A DNA stretch of 64,000 nucleotides from Lachnospiraceae bacterium (lineage in GTDB: Bacteria > Bacillota_A > Clostridia > Lachnospirales > Lachnospiraceae): NCBI GenBank assembly GCA_016291475.1, contig JAEEXJ010000001.1, positions 1 to 64,000 of the forward strand. The letters run 5' to 3'. The position numbers were made by a program, and so were the translations under genes. Numbering within the stretch: the first letter of the stretch is position 1; the number at the start of each line of letters is the position of its first letter. Below are positions 53,250 to 61,040 of the stretch, in pieces. The notes under the pieces were generated by a model. The model was given only the letters and a program-made list of their open reading frames with translations, did no database searches and was not told where the DNA came from.

Positions 53250-53585
53250 GTGGAAGATTTTTCTGGAAGAAAGAATAAAATATCTTTAGAAAGAGAACAA
53301 ACCGAAGGAATAAAGTCATCGATTAACAATTATTATGATGCGGTTTCTGACCAAGCATATAGACTGAAAAACTATTTGGAATCGTTATCTCAATCTGATT
53401 GTTGTTCAAACGAAACACATTTTCAAATGTATGAGGAAGAACTATATGAATTCGGACTCAATAGGGAAAGATTAACGCATATTTTATCTGAGTATCAAGA
53501 TGAACTAAAAAAACACTATAGTAATCTGGAACGGGAAGAAGACGAATTGCTTGAAGAAGAAAGCAGGGCTTTCGATAATGAGTGA
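53250..53585 (+). CDS. Small helical protein, type VII-secretion partner-like (DUF5082/YwqH-like)
   Basis: This 111-residue, highly charged, mostly helical protein has heptad-like runs (SLEREQTEGIKSSINNYYD, SNLEREEDELLEEESRAF) and no signal peptide or membrane segment. Its size, coiled-coil nature and position as the first of two small proteins ahead of an LXG-like gene match the ywqH-ywqI-ywqJ layout of Firmicute type VII effector loci. The family assignment comes from context, not from a clear motif. It starts with GTG behind a GAGG site, overlaps the next gene by 8 bp, and is AT-rich. Confidence 0.6.
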   Translation: MEDFSGRKNKISLEREQTEGIKSSINNYYDAVSDQAYRLKNYLESLSQSDCCSNETHFQMYEEELYEFGLNRERLTHILSEYQDELKKHYSNLEREEDELLEEESRAFDNE

Positions 53586-53853
53586 CAGTATAGATATTAA
53601 AAATTTTGAAATAGAAGCAGTTGTAGATAAATTGCGTCATGTAAAAGGGATAGAAGAAAAGAAATCAATGTTGTCAGATGGAAGTACGATTTCGGGGTGG
53701 CGTAACCTCTTCGAATCAATCTCGGAGAGTGATGTTATCAGAAAAGAATTGGAAGAATCTGAATTGTTCCATATTGATAATATCAGTTCTTTTAATAGTA
53801 ACTGGCTTGATCTGGATAAACGAATGGCAAGTGAAATATCGATAAACAAATGA
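53578..53853 (+). CDS. Small helical protein, type VII effector-associated (TIGR04197/DUF5344-like)
   Basis: This 91-residue protein has two predicted helices around a central SGWRNLFESI. Its C-terminus, FNSNWLDLDKRMASEISI, resembles the F...D..LA..I end of TIGR04197-like proteins. Such proteins act as helical partners or chaperones that deliver LXG toxins to the YukB-type secretion machine. It overlaps both neighbours by a few bases (8 bp and 4 bp), so the three are cotranslated. There is no Trp-X-Gly helix-turn, so it is not a classic ESAT-6 protein. Confidence 0.6.
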   Translation: MSDSIDIKNFEIEAVVDKLRHVKGIEEKKSMLSDGSTISGWRNLFESISESDVIRKELEESELFHIDNISSFNSNWLDLDKRMASEISINK

Positions 53854-55553
53854 ATAGCGATTCAATATTAAATGGAAATAGAATATGTGAGGAATCCGAT
53901 CACTTGTCCAGATCGCTTCAAATGGAAATCGACAGTTATAATGCTAAAATTCAGATGTTGATGGAATTCGAAAATCTGGATATTAGTGGCGAATCCGTAT
54001 CTGCGATCAAGCGGAAAAATAAGGAATTGATCGAAATTATTAGAATGCTGATAGATGCAGATCAGTGTGATGTCAGAGATTTGAGTATATTATCTGATCG
54101 TGTGCGAGGCATATACATAAACGGAGATGAAGTGCTTAGAAATATTGAAACAGCACGACGTAATGCTGATGAGTGTAGCAATACGGCTTCTTCATTAAGT
54201 GCGGCTGCTGATCGGGCAATATATCCTTGGGAGGCTCAGAGTTTACGCGGTATGGCATCAGCCAGCAGAAGCCAAGCCGACAGTTGGAACCGAATAAGGG
54301 AACATTGGGAAAAACAAAGAGATTTATATGATGCAATCGATGATAATACGTCTCAGCTGTTTCGCGATGGTACATCTTTGAATAGACAAGCTGGGATTAA
54401 AATGAATTCCCGCACACAATGGGGATTATCTCGTGGACAATATGATGCAAATGGTTCTTCGGATTTATTGAGGAGTGGCGCCGGAAAGATCTCCATAGTG
54501 GATTTTACAAAGCGGTATCTCGCCAGCTCGGGATTTGATGAATCGGATATTGATATAATATATAAAAACTACTATGATGTTTTTCTTTTGATAATGCAGG
54601 CACAAAGGCACCACTCGTTTGAGTTGTATGATCTGTTAATAAAAGCACGTAAGTTGTGTTTGAAGGAATCATATAGAAGTATATATGACGATTTAGTTGA
54701 TCACCAGGGATATACATCAGAGCAAGCGATGGATTTTTTGTATGATTTGTATGCTAACGATGCACTGGAATCATATGATAAGTCTTTATATTTTCCGGTA
54801 TCTGATCCTTTTACAGATATCAAAGATGATCTGGAGTTTGAAAGATACATTTTTGAAAAAATAAATTTCCCTATCCGCCCTGAGGAAATCGAACAAGTAC
54901 ACGATATCCTTGTGGATTTTGGTATTACGGATAGATACAGTATAGCTTGTTTTCTTCTATGCTGTGATTATGAAACGTATGTCCCTAATCCCAACTCGAT
55001 AGGTGAGGGTGACTATTGTGATTCAAATGGGCTACTGATAAGTGAACTATATGATGAGGATAGTGATTATGAGTATTCGGTTCGCGGAGTAGGATATATT
55101 CAAGTTACTCACTTGGACAACCAGAGACGGGCGTATGAAGAATTATATGCTCGAGGGTATGTTGGGGAATTAGATGCAGATGGTAGTTATGTAAACGAAC
55201 TGGCCCAATCTCCATGGGCGGTTTCTGCGTGGTATTGGTCAATGAATCCGACCTTGGAAGATGGATCGAGCTTAAATGAATATGTTGTAAATGTGATTAA
55301 TTCGGAGGAATATAAAGGGTTTACAATTGGCTTGCCATACGTTTGTGAAGCTTTTGTTAATGGGAAAGAAACCCGAGAAATAGATGATTATCATCATTTG
55401 ATTGCTCGTGGTATGGTAGATAATTGGACTGTTGATTCATACGGTTATTTATGGATTAATAATACAAATACTCAGTTGCCGTCTATTTTACGATTTAATG
55501 AAATGGCAAATTCTTTTAGACTAATTATGGAGGATAAAAGGGTTTGCGATTGA
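53850..55553 (+). CDS. LXG-like polymorphic effector with C-terminal GH19-like (chitinase/lysozyme) domain
   Basis: This 567-residue protein has no signal peptide. Residues 1-about 190 are long helices, as in LXG targeting domains (SAIKRKNKELIEIIRMLI, SNTASSLSAAADRAIYP, ASRSQADSWNRIREHWE). The C-terminal part (about 340-475) matches the glycoside hydrolase family 19 pattern: SIACFLLCCDYETYVP with the candidate catalytic E375, then SVRGVGYIQVTHLDNQRRAY (about 411-427) and ELAQSPWAVSAWYWSMNP. The GH19 fold cuts chitin or peptidoglycan, so a secreted wall-degrading effector is likely. The usual second acid is not certain. It is the third gene of the cotranslated trio, followed by lipoproteins. 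Confidence 0.72.
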   Translation: MNSDSILNGNRICEESDHLSRSLQMEIDSYNAKIQMLMEFENLDISGESVSAIKRKNKELIEIIRMLIDADQCDVRDLSILSDRVRGIYINGDEVLRNIETARRNADECSNTASSLSAAADRAIYPWEAQSLRGMASASRSQADSWNRIREHWEKQRDLYDAIDDNTSQLFRDGTSLNRQAGIKMNSRTQWGLSRGQYDANGSSDLLRSGAGKISIVDFTKRYLASSGFDESDIDIIYKNYYDVFLLIMQAQRHHSFELYDLLIKARKLCLKESYRSIYDDLVDHQGYTSEQAMDFLYDLYANDALESYDKSLYFPVSDPFTDIKDDLEFERYIFEKINFPIRPEEIEQVHDILVDFGITDRYSIACFLLCCDYETYVPNPNSIGEGDYCDSNGLLISELYDEDSDYEYSVRGVGYIQVTHLDNQRRAYEELYARGYVGELDADGSYVNELAQSPWAVSAWYWSMNPTLEDGSSLNEYVVNVINSEEYKGFTIGLPYVCEAFVNGKETREIDDYHHLIARGMVDNWTVDSYGYLWINNTNTQLPSILRFNEMANSFRLIMEDKRVCD

Positions 55554-55588
55554 TAAATCGATAATAAGCAGATTGATGGATATATAAT

Positions 55589-56803
55589 ATGGATAAACAC
55601 ATTAACTACAGAACTATAATTTTGCTATTTACAGTTGTACTTTTACTTATGCCGTCATGCAGTCCGAAAGTTGATAGTATTGCAACATATGAAGCTGATA
55701 TCGATGTAACTGAACAGATAGTTTTTGACGATGAATCTGAAAAGAATGAAGTCGACAGTTCTTCAAACAATTCTATTGGAAGATTGATCAGCTCTGAAGA
55801 AATGATCACTGAGATATTGGGAGAACAACCTATCGACATATACGATAGCAGCAATGCCTCGTGTGATAGTTGGGCAGATTATTATGAAGCGTTAGTATAC
55901 AGCAATCTATTATATGATAATATTTATTATTTAGCATATTTGGATGAAGATGATGATCCTGAACTGATTGAGTACAATAGATCGAGTGATATTACATCTA
56001 TTTATTCTTGGAAAAATCCCGATAATGATTTGCATATTTCTGGACAGATCGCTTATGAAGCATATACCGGACAGATATTATCAAAAAGTTCTTATAAGGA
56101 CGCAGACGGTAACCGAATTGACTATCTGGCAGATAAACTGTATACGTCGAATGGTATTGAGGAATGCGCCTGCTATTATGAGAATCCAGATGAAGTGTGG
56201 AATGTATTGGGCGTACAAATCAATATGGAAAGTTATAATTCGATTACAGAGAAATACGACTTTTTAAACATAAAGGTTCTTAGATATGATAATTGTTATT
56301 CTCCAATTGAAATAATGTATGTTTTGAATTCGGGATTTGATTCTTCGTATGGTCATAGGTACGAGATAATATATGATGATCTTAGCTGGGAGGAAGCAAA
56401 GAAAAAATGTGAAGAACGAGGCGGATATCTTGCTGTTATAACCTCATATCCCGAGCAAATCAGAATCAAGGAACTGATGGATGTATATGCGGTTGAAAAC
56501 TCTGCGTTTTATATAGGCTGCGCCCAAAATGCTGATCAAATATGGTACTTGAGTGATGGGAACTATATGAATGTGGGCGGCGGCTGTATTTTTGTTGATA
56601 TGCCGACTTATTCTACGTTCAAGTCAATGCTTGGAGAATATGCTTCTGATGATATGAGATACGGAATGGCATATTATCATCGTGGTTATATCGGAGAATC
56701 CATTATATATAATATGGATCTGATATATGGCCCCAATAATCTCGCGGAATATAATCCTGAGACTTCAGGCAGAGTAGGATATATCTGCGAATACGATAAT
56801 TAA
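55589..56803 (+). CDS. Lipoprotein with C-type-lectin-like domain, copy 1
   Basis: This 404-residue protein has a signal peptide ending in the lipobox MPSC (C24) and an acidic linker. A middle domain (about 65-245) with YLAYLDEDDDPELIEY looks like an Asp-rich calcium loop. A C-terminal C-type-lectin-like domain (about 256-404) has HRYEIIYDDLSWEEAKKKCE, ERGGYLAVITSYPEQIRI, FYIGCAQNADQIWYLSDG and YICEYDN. It lies 35 bp downstream of the effector. An outer-face lipoprotein next to a wall-hydrolase effector is a candidate immunity or anchoring factor, which is an inference. A paralogue lies at 57616. Confidence 0.8.
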   Translation: MDKHINYRTIILLFTVVLLLMPSCSPKVDSIATYEADIDVTEQIVFDDESEKNEVDSSSNNSIGRLISSEEMITEILGEQPIDIYDSSNASCDSWADYYEALVYSNLLYDNIYYLAYLDEDDDPELIEYNRSSDITSIYSWKNPDNDLHISGQIAYEAYTGQILSKSSYKDADGNRIDYLADKLYTSNGIEECACYYENPDEVWNVLGVQINMESYNSITEKYDFLNIKVLRYDNCYSPIEIMYVLNSGFDSSYGHRYEIIYDDLSWEEAKKKCEERGGYLAVITSYPEQIRIKELMDVYAVENSAFYIGCAQNADQIWYLSDGNYMNVGGGCIFVDMPTYSTFKSMLGEYASDDMRYGMAYYHRGYIGESIIYNMDLIYGPNNLAEYNPETSGRVGYICEYDN

Positions 56804-56805
56804 GC

Positions 56806-56848
56806 GACAGTGGAGAACTGATATCATTGAGCTTATAGATGTTTTGTC
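56806..56848. repeat. Degenerate stem-loop GACAGTGG ... TTTGTC
   Basis: GACAGTGGAGAACT (56806 on) and TTTTGTCAG (about 56841-56849) resemble the ends of the GTGACAGTGGGGACG family, but pairing is limited to GACA/TGTC and little more. It separates two lipoprotein genes. Confidence 0.3.
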
Positions 56849-56863
56849 AGAGTAGTATATTTA

Positions 56864-57505
56864 ATGAAGATTAGAATGATATATACATTTTTATTATGTG
56901 TTGTGTTAGCCGGATGTAGTTCACTTTCTTATAATTCCAGAGAATTTCTGGATGAAAGTGATACTAATACCTATAATGAGGTTACTTCGGATTATGATGA
57001 TAAAGAACTTGATGCTAACCCTGTGTTCGATGATTTTTTTGATGGTAAATGTCCAGCGATACAAGCTGATGGAGATGAACTTTGGGTAGATGATCTGGAA
57101 TTCAGTGATACGGACAGTAACCTTCTCCGAATCGGTGAAAGAAAAGACGTTGATAATGATGGTATTGTAGAGCAATTGATAGACGGACCTTTCGATGGTG
57201 GGTTTTATCTGGATTGTGAATTCGGGGAATTGTATGTTTTTCCGAAATTTGAACATTATGGAAATGTCAGTTATTTAGATTATGATGATGGATGTCGGAT
57301 TCTATATTGGGATATAAAATCCGGAATACAGTTTTACCATCTGATCAAAATGAACGGCACATTTATTGAGGAGGACACTCAGTTTTTATACAGCGAGGAA
57401 TATGATGGTAACAGTACCATTTGGAAATACAGAATTAACGGAGAAGAAGTGGAAGAGGATTTTTTTATTTCTGAAATTAATCGATTGCTACCAGGATATT
57501 TTTAA
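56864..57505 (+). CDS. Small lipoprotein of unknown function
   Basis: This 213-residue protein has a lipobox LAGC (C18). Beta-rich, acidic sequence follows with VFDDFFDGKCPA, ELWVDDLEFSDTDSNLLRIG and a calcium-loop-like KDVDNDGIVEQLIDGP, similar to VCBS-type repeats. The segment 50-110 is clearly related to the broken gene at 60760-61022. It stands between the two lectin-domain lipoproteins. I do not recognise a named family. As a cell-surface protein in a toxin locus it may be an immunity protein, which is speculative. Confidence 0.75.
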   Translation: MKIRMIYTFLLCVVLAGCSSLSYNSREFLDESDTNTYNEVTSDYDDKELDANPVFDDFFDGKCPAIQADGDELWVDDLEFSDTDSNLLRIGERKDVDNDGIVEQLIDGPFDGGFYLDCEFGELYVFPKFEHYGNVSYLDYDDGCRILYWDIKSGIQFYHLIKMNGTFIEEDTQFLYSEEYDGNSTIWKYRINGEEVEEDFFISEINRLLPGYF

Positions 57506-57615
57506 GTGTCGGTGGTGAAAGATTGATAGGGGTTATGAATAAACACATTAATTATATCATTGATACATGATTTAGGGACTAAATAATTTGTATAACGATT
57601 ATTGAATGAACAATA

Positions 57616-58842
57616 ATGAATTTGAGAAGATATAAAAGTATACTTATTTGTTTTTTATTTGCTGTAATTCTGTGTTCGTGTAATACATTTAATGAGCAAG
57701 ACAGCATTGGTAATGTTCAACCCTCGACTGGTGAGAATGTAGATTCAATTGATGGGAAAGATGAATTATTACCTTCTTCTCATTCTGATCAAATGATATT
57801 TGTTTCGACAGAGGAGATGATCCAGGAGATACTCGGATTTGAACCGATTCATACTGATATTATGAATTTTTCTGAGTCGGATTATGAAGACTGGCTTGAT
57901 TACTATTCTTCAATTGTTTATACCAACATAAATGCATATGATATCGGCTATTATCTATCATATCTTGATGGAGATGATATTCCTGAATTGATTGAATGTG
58001 TAGGTGCGTTAGAAGCCTCTTTCGTATGGTCGTGGAAAACTCCGGGTGAATTCAGCGAAATGCCCAGGACGTTTGCTTATAATGAACGGTCGGGGAGGAT
58101 TCTGTCAAAAAATACCTATTTTTATACGGAACAAAATTCAGATTATCTATATTACGGTAGATATGACGGTGATTCCGGATACGAAATGTGTGAGTATTAT
58201 AATGCTGACCACGAGGGATCATATAAAGTGTTTGATGTATCCGTCGACAAAGATAATTATTCGGTTTTGACTGATATATTTGACATGGATAATCTCATCA
58301 AATGTGACTATTCCCATAGCTATTCATCCCTGGAAATCATATATATAATGAAAACCGGTCATGATTCTTCATATAATCACAGATATGAGATTTTTTATGA
58401 TGACTTGAGTTGGGAAGAAGCCCGTGAAAAATGCACTGAAAAGGGTGGATATTTAGCTACAATCACTTCGACAGAGGAATTGAATTTATTAAGTGAATTG
58501 TTGAGTGAAAACGAATCAAATGAATCAGCGTTCTATATTGGATATCGTAGATTTAATGGAAGCGAGCACGGTGAGTGTGTTTGCTTGAACGATGGAAGAT
58601 ATTTGCATGCAGAATATCAAGATAAATTTAGGATTCGTTATCCTGATCATTCATATTTTAAGAAATTTTACGGTGATTATTCAAATGGCGATTTACTATA
58701 TGGATTATTCTGTTACTGCGATAGTGACGTGAATGGAACGCAGAATGGCGGTTCAGAATTGGTTTATGGCCCTGAAAATCTTGCGAAATATAACCCGGAG
58801 ATGTCAGGGAGAGTAGGATATATCTGCGAATACGATGAGTGA
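57616..58842 (+). CDS. Lipoprotein with C-type-lectin-like domain, copy 2
   Basis: This 408-residue paralogue of the protein at 55589 has a signal peptide ending ILCSC (C22). It shares the middle domain (STEEMIQEILGFEPIH, YLSYLDGDDIPELIEC) and the C-type-lectin-like domain (about 255-408: HRYEIFYDDLSWEEAREKCT, EKGGYLATITSTEELNLLSE, and the end MSGRVGYICEYDE). The two copies align along their whole length with the strongest identity in the lectin domain and its last 15 residues, so they arose by duplication. The intervening lipoprotein gene suggests the duplicated unit included that gene too. Ligand unknown. Confidence 0.8.
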   Translation: MNLRRYKSILICFLFAVILCSCNTFNEQDSIGNVQPSTGENVDSIDGKDELLPSSHSDQMIFVSTEEMIQEILGFEPIHTDIMNFSESDYEDWLDYYSSIVYTNINAYDIGYYLSYLDGDDIPELIECVGALEASFVWSWKTPGEFSEMPRTFAYNERSGRILSKNTYFYTEQNSDYLYYGRYDGDSGYEMCEYYNADHEGSYKVFDVSVDKDNYSVLTDIFDMDNLIKCDYSHSYSSLEIIYIMKTGHDSSYNHRYEIFYDDLSWEEAREKCTEKGGYLATITSTEELNLLSELLSENESNESAFYIGYRRFNGSEHGECVCLNDGRYLHAEYQDKFRIRYPDHSYFKKFYGDYSNGDLLYGLFCYCDSDVNGTQNGGSELVYGPENLAKYNPEMSGRVGYICEYDE

Positions 58843-58884
58843 GTTTATGTTGAACTTCTTATATGATTTGACTAATTCAGAGCT

Positions 58885-59355
58885 ATGAGAATAAGTAAAG
58901 AAACAATAGTATATCCTCTTCCGACATTTGAACTGCTTGCTAAAAAGGAATCAAAGTGGAGATTACAGTTACCTCAGGATTATAGGTTCTTTATCTTGAA
59001 GTATAACGGGGCTGTTCCTGCAGAATGCAACTTTAGCTGTAGTGGTCATGAATATATGGTCACGAGATTCCTGTGCATTCTAGAGAATGTAAGAGAATCG
59101 GAATTCGGATGGCTTGATATCAGCGTGGTGGAATCTCAGATAGGAGAACGTCTGACTGAAAATGAGGATCTAATCGGAGTTGAGGTTCTGCCCATTGCAG
59201 AATTGTATTCCGGAGATTACCTATGCCTTGATTTCAGGATTGATAAATCTTCTCCTTCCGTATGCGTATGGAGTCACGAAGAATCTGAAGATTTTAGTCC
59301 TGTAACATATGAAGTAGCAAGGAACTTTACAGTGTTTCAAAAACTATTAAGATAA
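58885..59355 (+). CDS. SMI1/KNR4 (SUKH)-family immunity protein
   Basis: This 156-residue cytoplasmic protein follows the SUKH pattern: LPQDYRFFILKYNGAVPAEC near the start, LPIAELYSGDYLCLDFRID in the middle and CVWSHEESEDFSP then VARNFTVFQKLL at the end. SUKH proteins neutralise toxins, often nucleases, in polymorphic toxin loci. No nuclease toxin is seen here, so it may be an orphan immunity gene against neighbours' effectors or pair with a lost toxin. AT-rich, no strong ribosome site. Confidence 0.78.
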   Translation: MRISKETIVYPLPTFELLAKKESKWRLQLPQDYRFFILKYNGAVPAECNFSCSGHEYMVTRFLCILENVRESEFGWLDISVVESQIGERLTENEDLIGVEVLPIAELYSGDYLCLDFRIDKSSPSVCVWSHEESEDFSPVTYEVARNFTVFQKLLR

Positions 59356-59366
59356 AGCGGATAATT

Positions 59367-59399
59367 CAACAAGGACGGTCCCGAGATCCGTCCTTGTTG
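59367..59399. repeat. Hairpin CAACAAGGACGG ... CCGTCCTTGTTG
   Basis: A perfect 12-bp stem (59367-59378 with 59388-59399) and 9-nt loop separate the SUKH gene from the next gene. The GGACGG/CCGTCC core recalls the window's repeat family, but the flanks differ. There is no T-run. It may be a terminator-like or processing hairpin in the immunity cluster. Confidence 0.65.
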
Positions 59400-59419
59400 G
59401 AGTAATAAGGGATTATCTT

Positions 59420-59887
59420 ATGGACTATTGCTTGGATGTGATCATTCGAAGGAACGACATTGAAAACGCAGGACTTTCGGAAAAAACAAATGAATGGAAT
59501 GGAGAGATAATCTCATATATACCTTCACAGTACCTGACAGATTCGGGTATTGCTTTCGAAGAGATTGAAGATCATTCCTTCTATGAAAACAGATATGGAA
59601 TTGAATTATCTGAAGAAGATGTAGCTATGCACTTAAAGTCCGATATAATCCGGGATCTCGAATATGGTATCAATACCTGCCCTGAGATTCCTGCAGATAA
59701 CACCTTGCTGGATTTTTTGAAACGATTGACAAAACTTACCATGTTTTATGTGGTTTTGGTTCGGGAAGACGAAGATTTGAAAGAAAGACATGAAATACAT
59801 TCCGAAGAAGAAATGTGCAAAGTATTATCGGATTGTATGAAATGGACAGACCCGAAGGATGTATTACTTTACAAGAAGTTAAGCTGA
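59420..59887 (+). CDS. Immunity-like protein of unknown family
   Basis: This 155-residue, acidic, soluble protein has segments DYCLDVIIRRNDIENAGLS, NEWNGEIISYIPSQYLTDSG and LTKLTMFYVVLVREDEDLKE. There is no signal, membrane helix or recognised catalytic motif. Its size, acidity and place between a SUKH and an Imm30-like gene make an immunity role likely, by context only. It has an AAGGG ribosome site and a 27-bp gap to the following gene. Confidence 0.6.
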   Translation: MDYCLDVIIRRNDIENAGLSEKTNEWNGEIISYIPSQYLTDSGIAFEEIEDHSFYENRYGIELSEEDVAMHLKSDIIRDLEYGINTCPEIPADNTLLDFLKRLTKLTMFYVVLVREDEDLKERHEIHSEEEMCKVLSDCMKWTDPKDVLLYKKLS

Positions 59888-59917
59888 TCTTCTTGCCCGA
59901 AGCTGAGGATTGCCGTG

Positions 59918-60733
59918 ATGATTTGTGAAAAATGCAAAACTGAAATGGTCCGGTATAAGGAGAACAATATACAGGGATGGAAGTGTCCTGCTTGTGGAAA
60001 TGGAATATATACATCGTACTTTGACGAGATTGATTCGGATCCTACGGAGTACAGTTTGTTTATTAACGGAACTCAGGATGTTACTACAGAGAAAATTCAA
60101 TACATTTCTAAGATTGCTAACATCAATTTTATAGAAGCTAAAAATATCCTGAGTAAAGGAAATAGCAGCGAAATAAAAACGAAGGCTCCTATGATGAAAG
60201 AAATCATAATCCGTCTGAGAGAATTGGATATAGATTACACTGTGACTCCGGAATTCAAATATACAGAGGCAAAAATGATTGTAGATAAAAAAACAGAAAT
60301 ACAAAAACTGATTGATTCAAGTAAACTTGACTCTGATGAAAAAATTGAATCATTTGAAAATGCAATTCAGGCATTGAGTGAAAAGCTTTCATGTGACGAT
60401 GTTACTTGCCTTTGCAAAGCATTTTGTGATGATACGCAAAATGAAGAAGTAATGTTCGGATTGATACATTTGGTTGAGCGACTTCGGGGTAAAGATTATT
60501 TAAGAGAAATAGCACTTTGCACTCCCGATATGACGGATGCTCATGATTGGGCTATGACACTGAACAAGCGTATTCTCAATAGTGCAGACTATTTGGATAT
60601 GTATATCTCTGTTATTGATTCGTTGGGTGAATCAGAGAAGGATAAAATCCTGAGTTTGTTAAATGATATCAAGAACGATAACCCGAGCAGATTTGCGGAA
60701 AAAATTGATTATCTGATTGGAAGAATATATTAA
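59918..60733 (+). CDS. Zinc-ribbon / L7-L12-like / Imm30-like immunity protein
   Basis: This 271-residue cytoplasmic protein appears modular. Residues 1-30 are a zinc ribbon (CEKCKTEMVRY ... GWKCPACGNG). Residues about 55-112 (KIANINFIEAKNILSKGNSS ... IRLRELDIDYTV) resemble the C-terminal fold of ribosomal protein L7/L12. Residues about 125-271 fit Imm30-type immunity proteins (AFCDDTQNEEVMFGLIHLVE, DWAMTLNKRILNSADY). Such zinc-ribbon plus L7/L12 fronts are seen in other bacterial immunity-like or stress proteins, but their role is unclear. A GAGG core precedes GTG 59915 and ATG 59918; either could be the start. Confidence 0.65.
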   Translation: MICEKCKTEMVRYKENNIQGWKCPACGNGIYTSYFDEIDSDPTEYSLFINGTQDVTTEKIQYISKIANINFIEAKNILSKGNSSEIKTKAPMMKEIIIRLRELDIDYTVTPEFKYTEAKMIVDKKTEIQKLIDSSKLDSDEKIESFENAIQALSEKLSCDDVTCLCKAFCDDTQNEEVMFGLIHLVERLRGKDYLREIALCTPDMTDAHDWAMTLNKRILNSADYLDMYISVIDSLGESEKDKILSLLNDIKNDNPSRFAEKIDYLIGRIY

Positions 60734-60759
60734 ATTTGTTTTCGATGAATTATGAGTGC

Positions 60760-61022
60760 ATGACTAATAAGAAAAAAACGGAAATATAACGATTTGCATA
60801 TTATTTGCAATTATCCTTTGCTCTTGCACTATTCAAAACAATCAAAGTTCTTTCTCTGACGCCGATTCCGCATTTGATGAATACTTCGCAGGAGAAAGAT
60901 TTGTTCTGTCCCCTGAAGGAGCAGAACTTCGGGTAGATGATTTTGAATTTGATGAATCAGATTCTAATTGCTACAGGGTCGGGTCCAGAAAAGTCGGTAA
61001 TGTCAAAGGGGACGGTTCTTAG
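60760..61022 (+). pseudogene. Broken lipoprotein gene, frameshifted and 3'-truncated by a repeat element
   Basis: The ATG at 60760 opens MTNKKKTEI and stops, but adding one base in the run of seven A (60772-60778) continues into a signal peptide with lipobox ILCSC, then FDEYFAGERF, GAELRVDDFEFDESDSNCYR and VGSRKVG. This is the start of the same lipoprotein family as 56864-57505, where the matching text is FDDFFDGK and DELWVDDLEFSDTDSN. Homology ends at about 61004, where a GGGGACGGTTCT repeat begins and supplies the stop TAG. The missing half and the A-run shift make a decayed copy the best reading. Programmed slippage is less likely given the truncation. Confidence 0.75.
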
Positions 61023-61039
61023 AACCGCCCCCTTTTTTT
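61005..61039. terminator. Bidirectional terminator formed by a GGGGACGGTTCT repeat
   Basis: AAAGGGG (61005-61011) and CGGTTCT (61013-61019) pair with AGAACCG (61021-61027) and CCCCTTT (61029-61035), followed by a T-run to 61039. The one-base loop is tight, but the stem is long with a single A/C mismatch. It ends the island on the plus strand and the minus-strand protease unit. Confidence 0.75.
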
Positions 61040-61040
61040 C

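Noticed and set aside
60760..61022. Programmed frameshift on the A7 run making an intact lipoprotein
   Set aside because: Even after the shift the product lacks the second half of the family and ends in a repeat, so decay is simpler. The possibility was not fully excluded.
53250..61022. Prophage remnant
   Set aside because: No integrase, capsid, tail or lysis genes and no att-like repeats are seen; the content fits a toxin-immunity locus.
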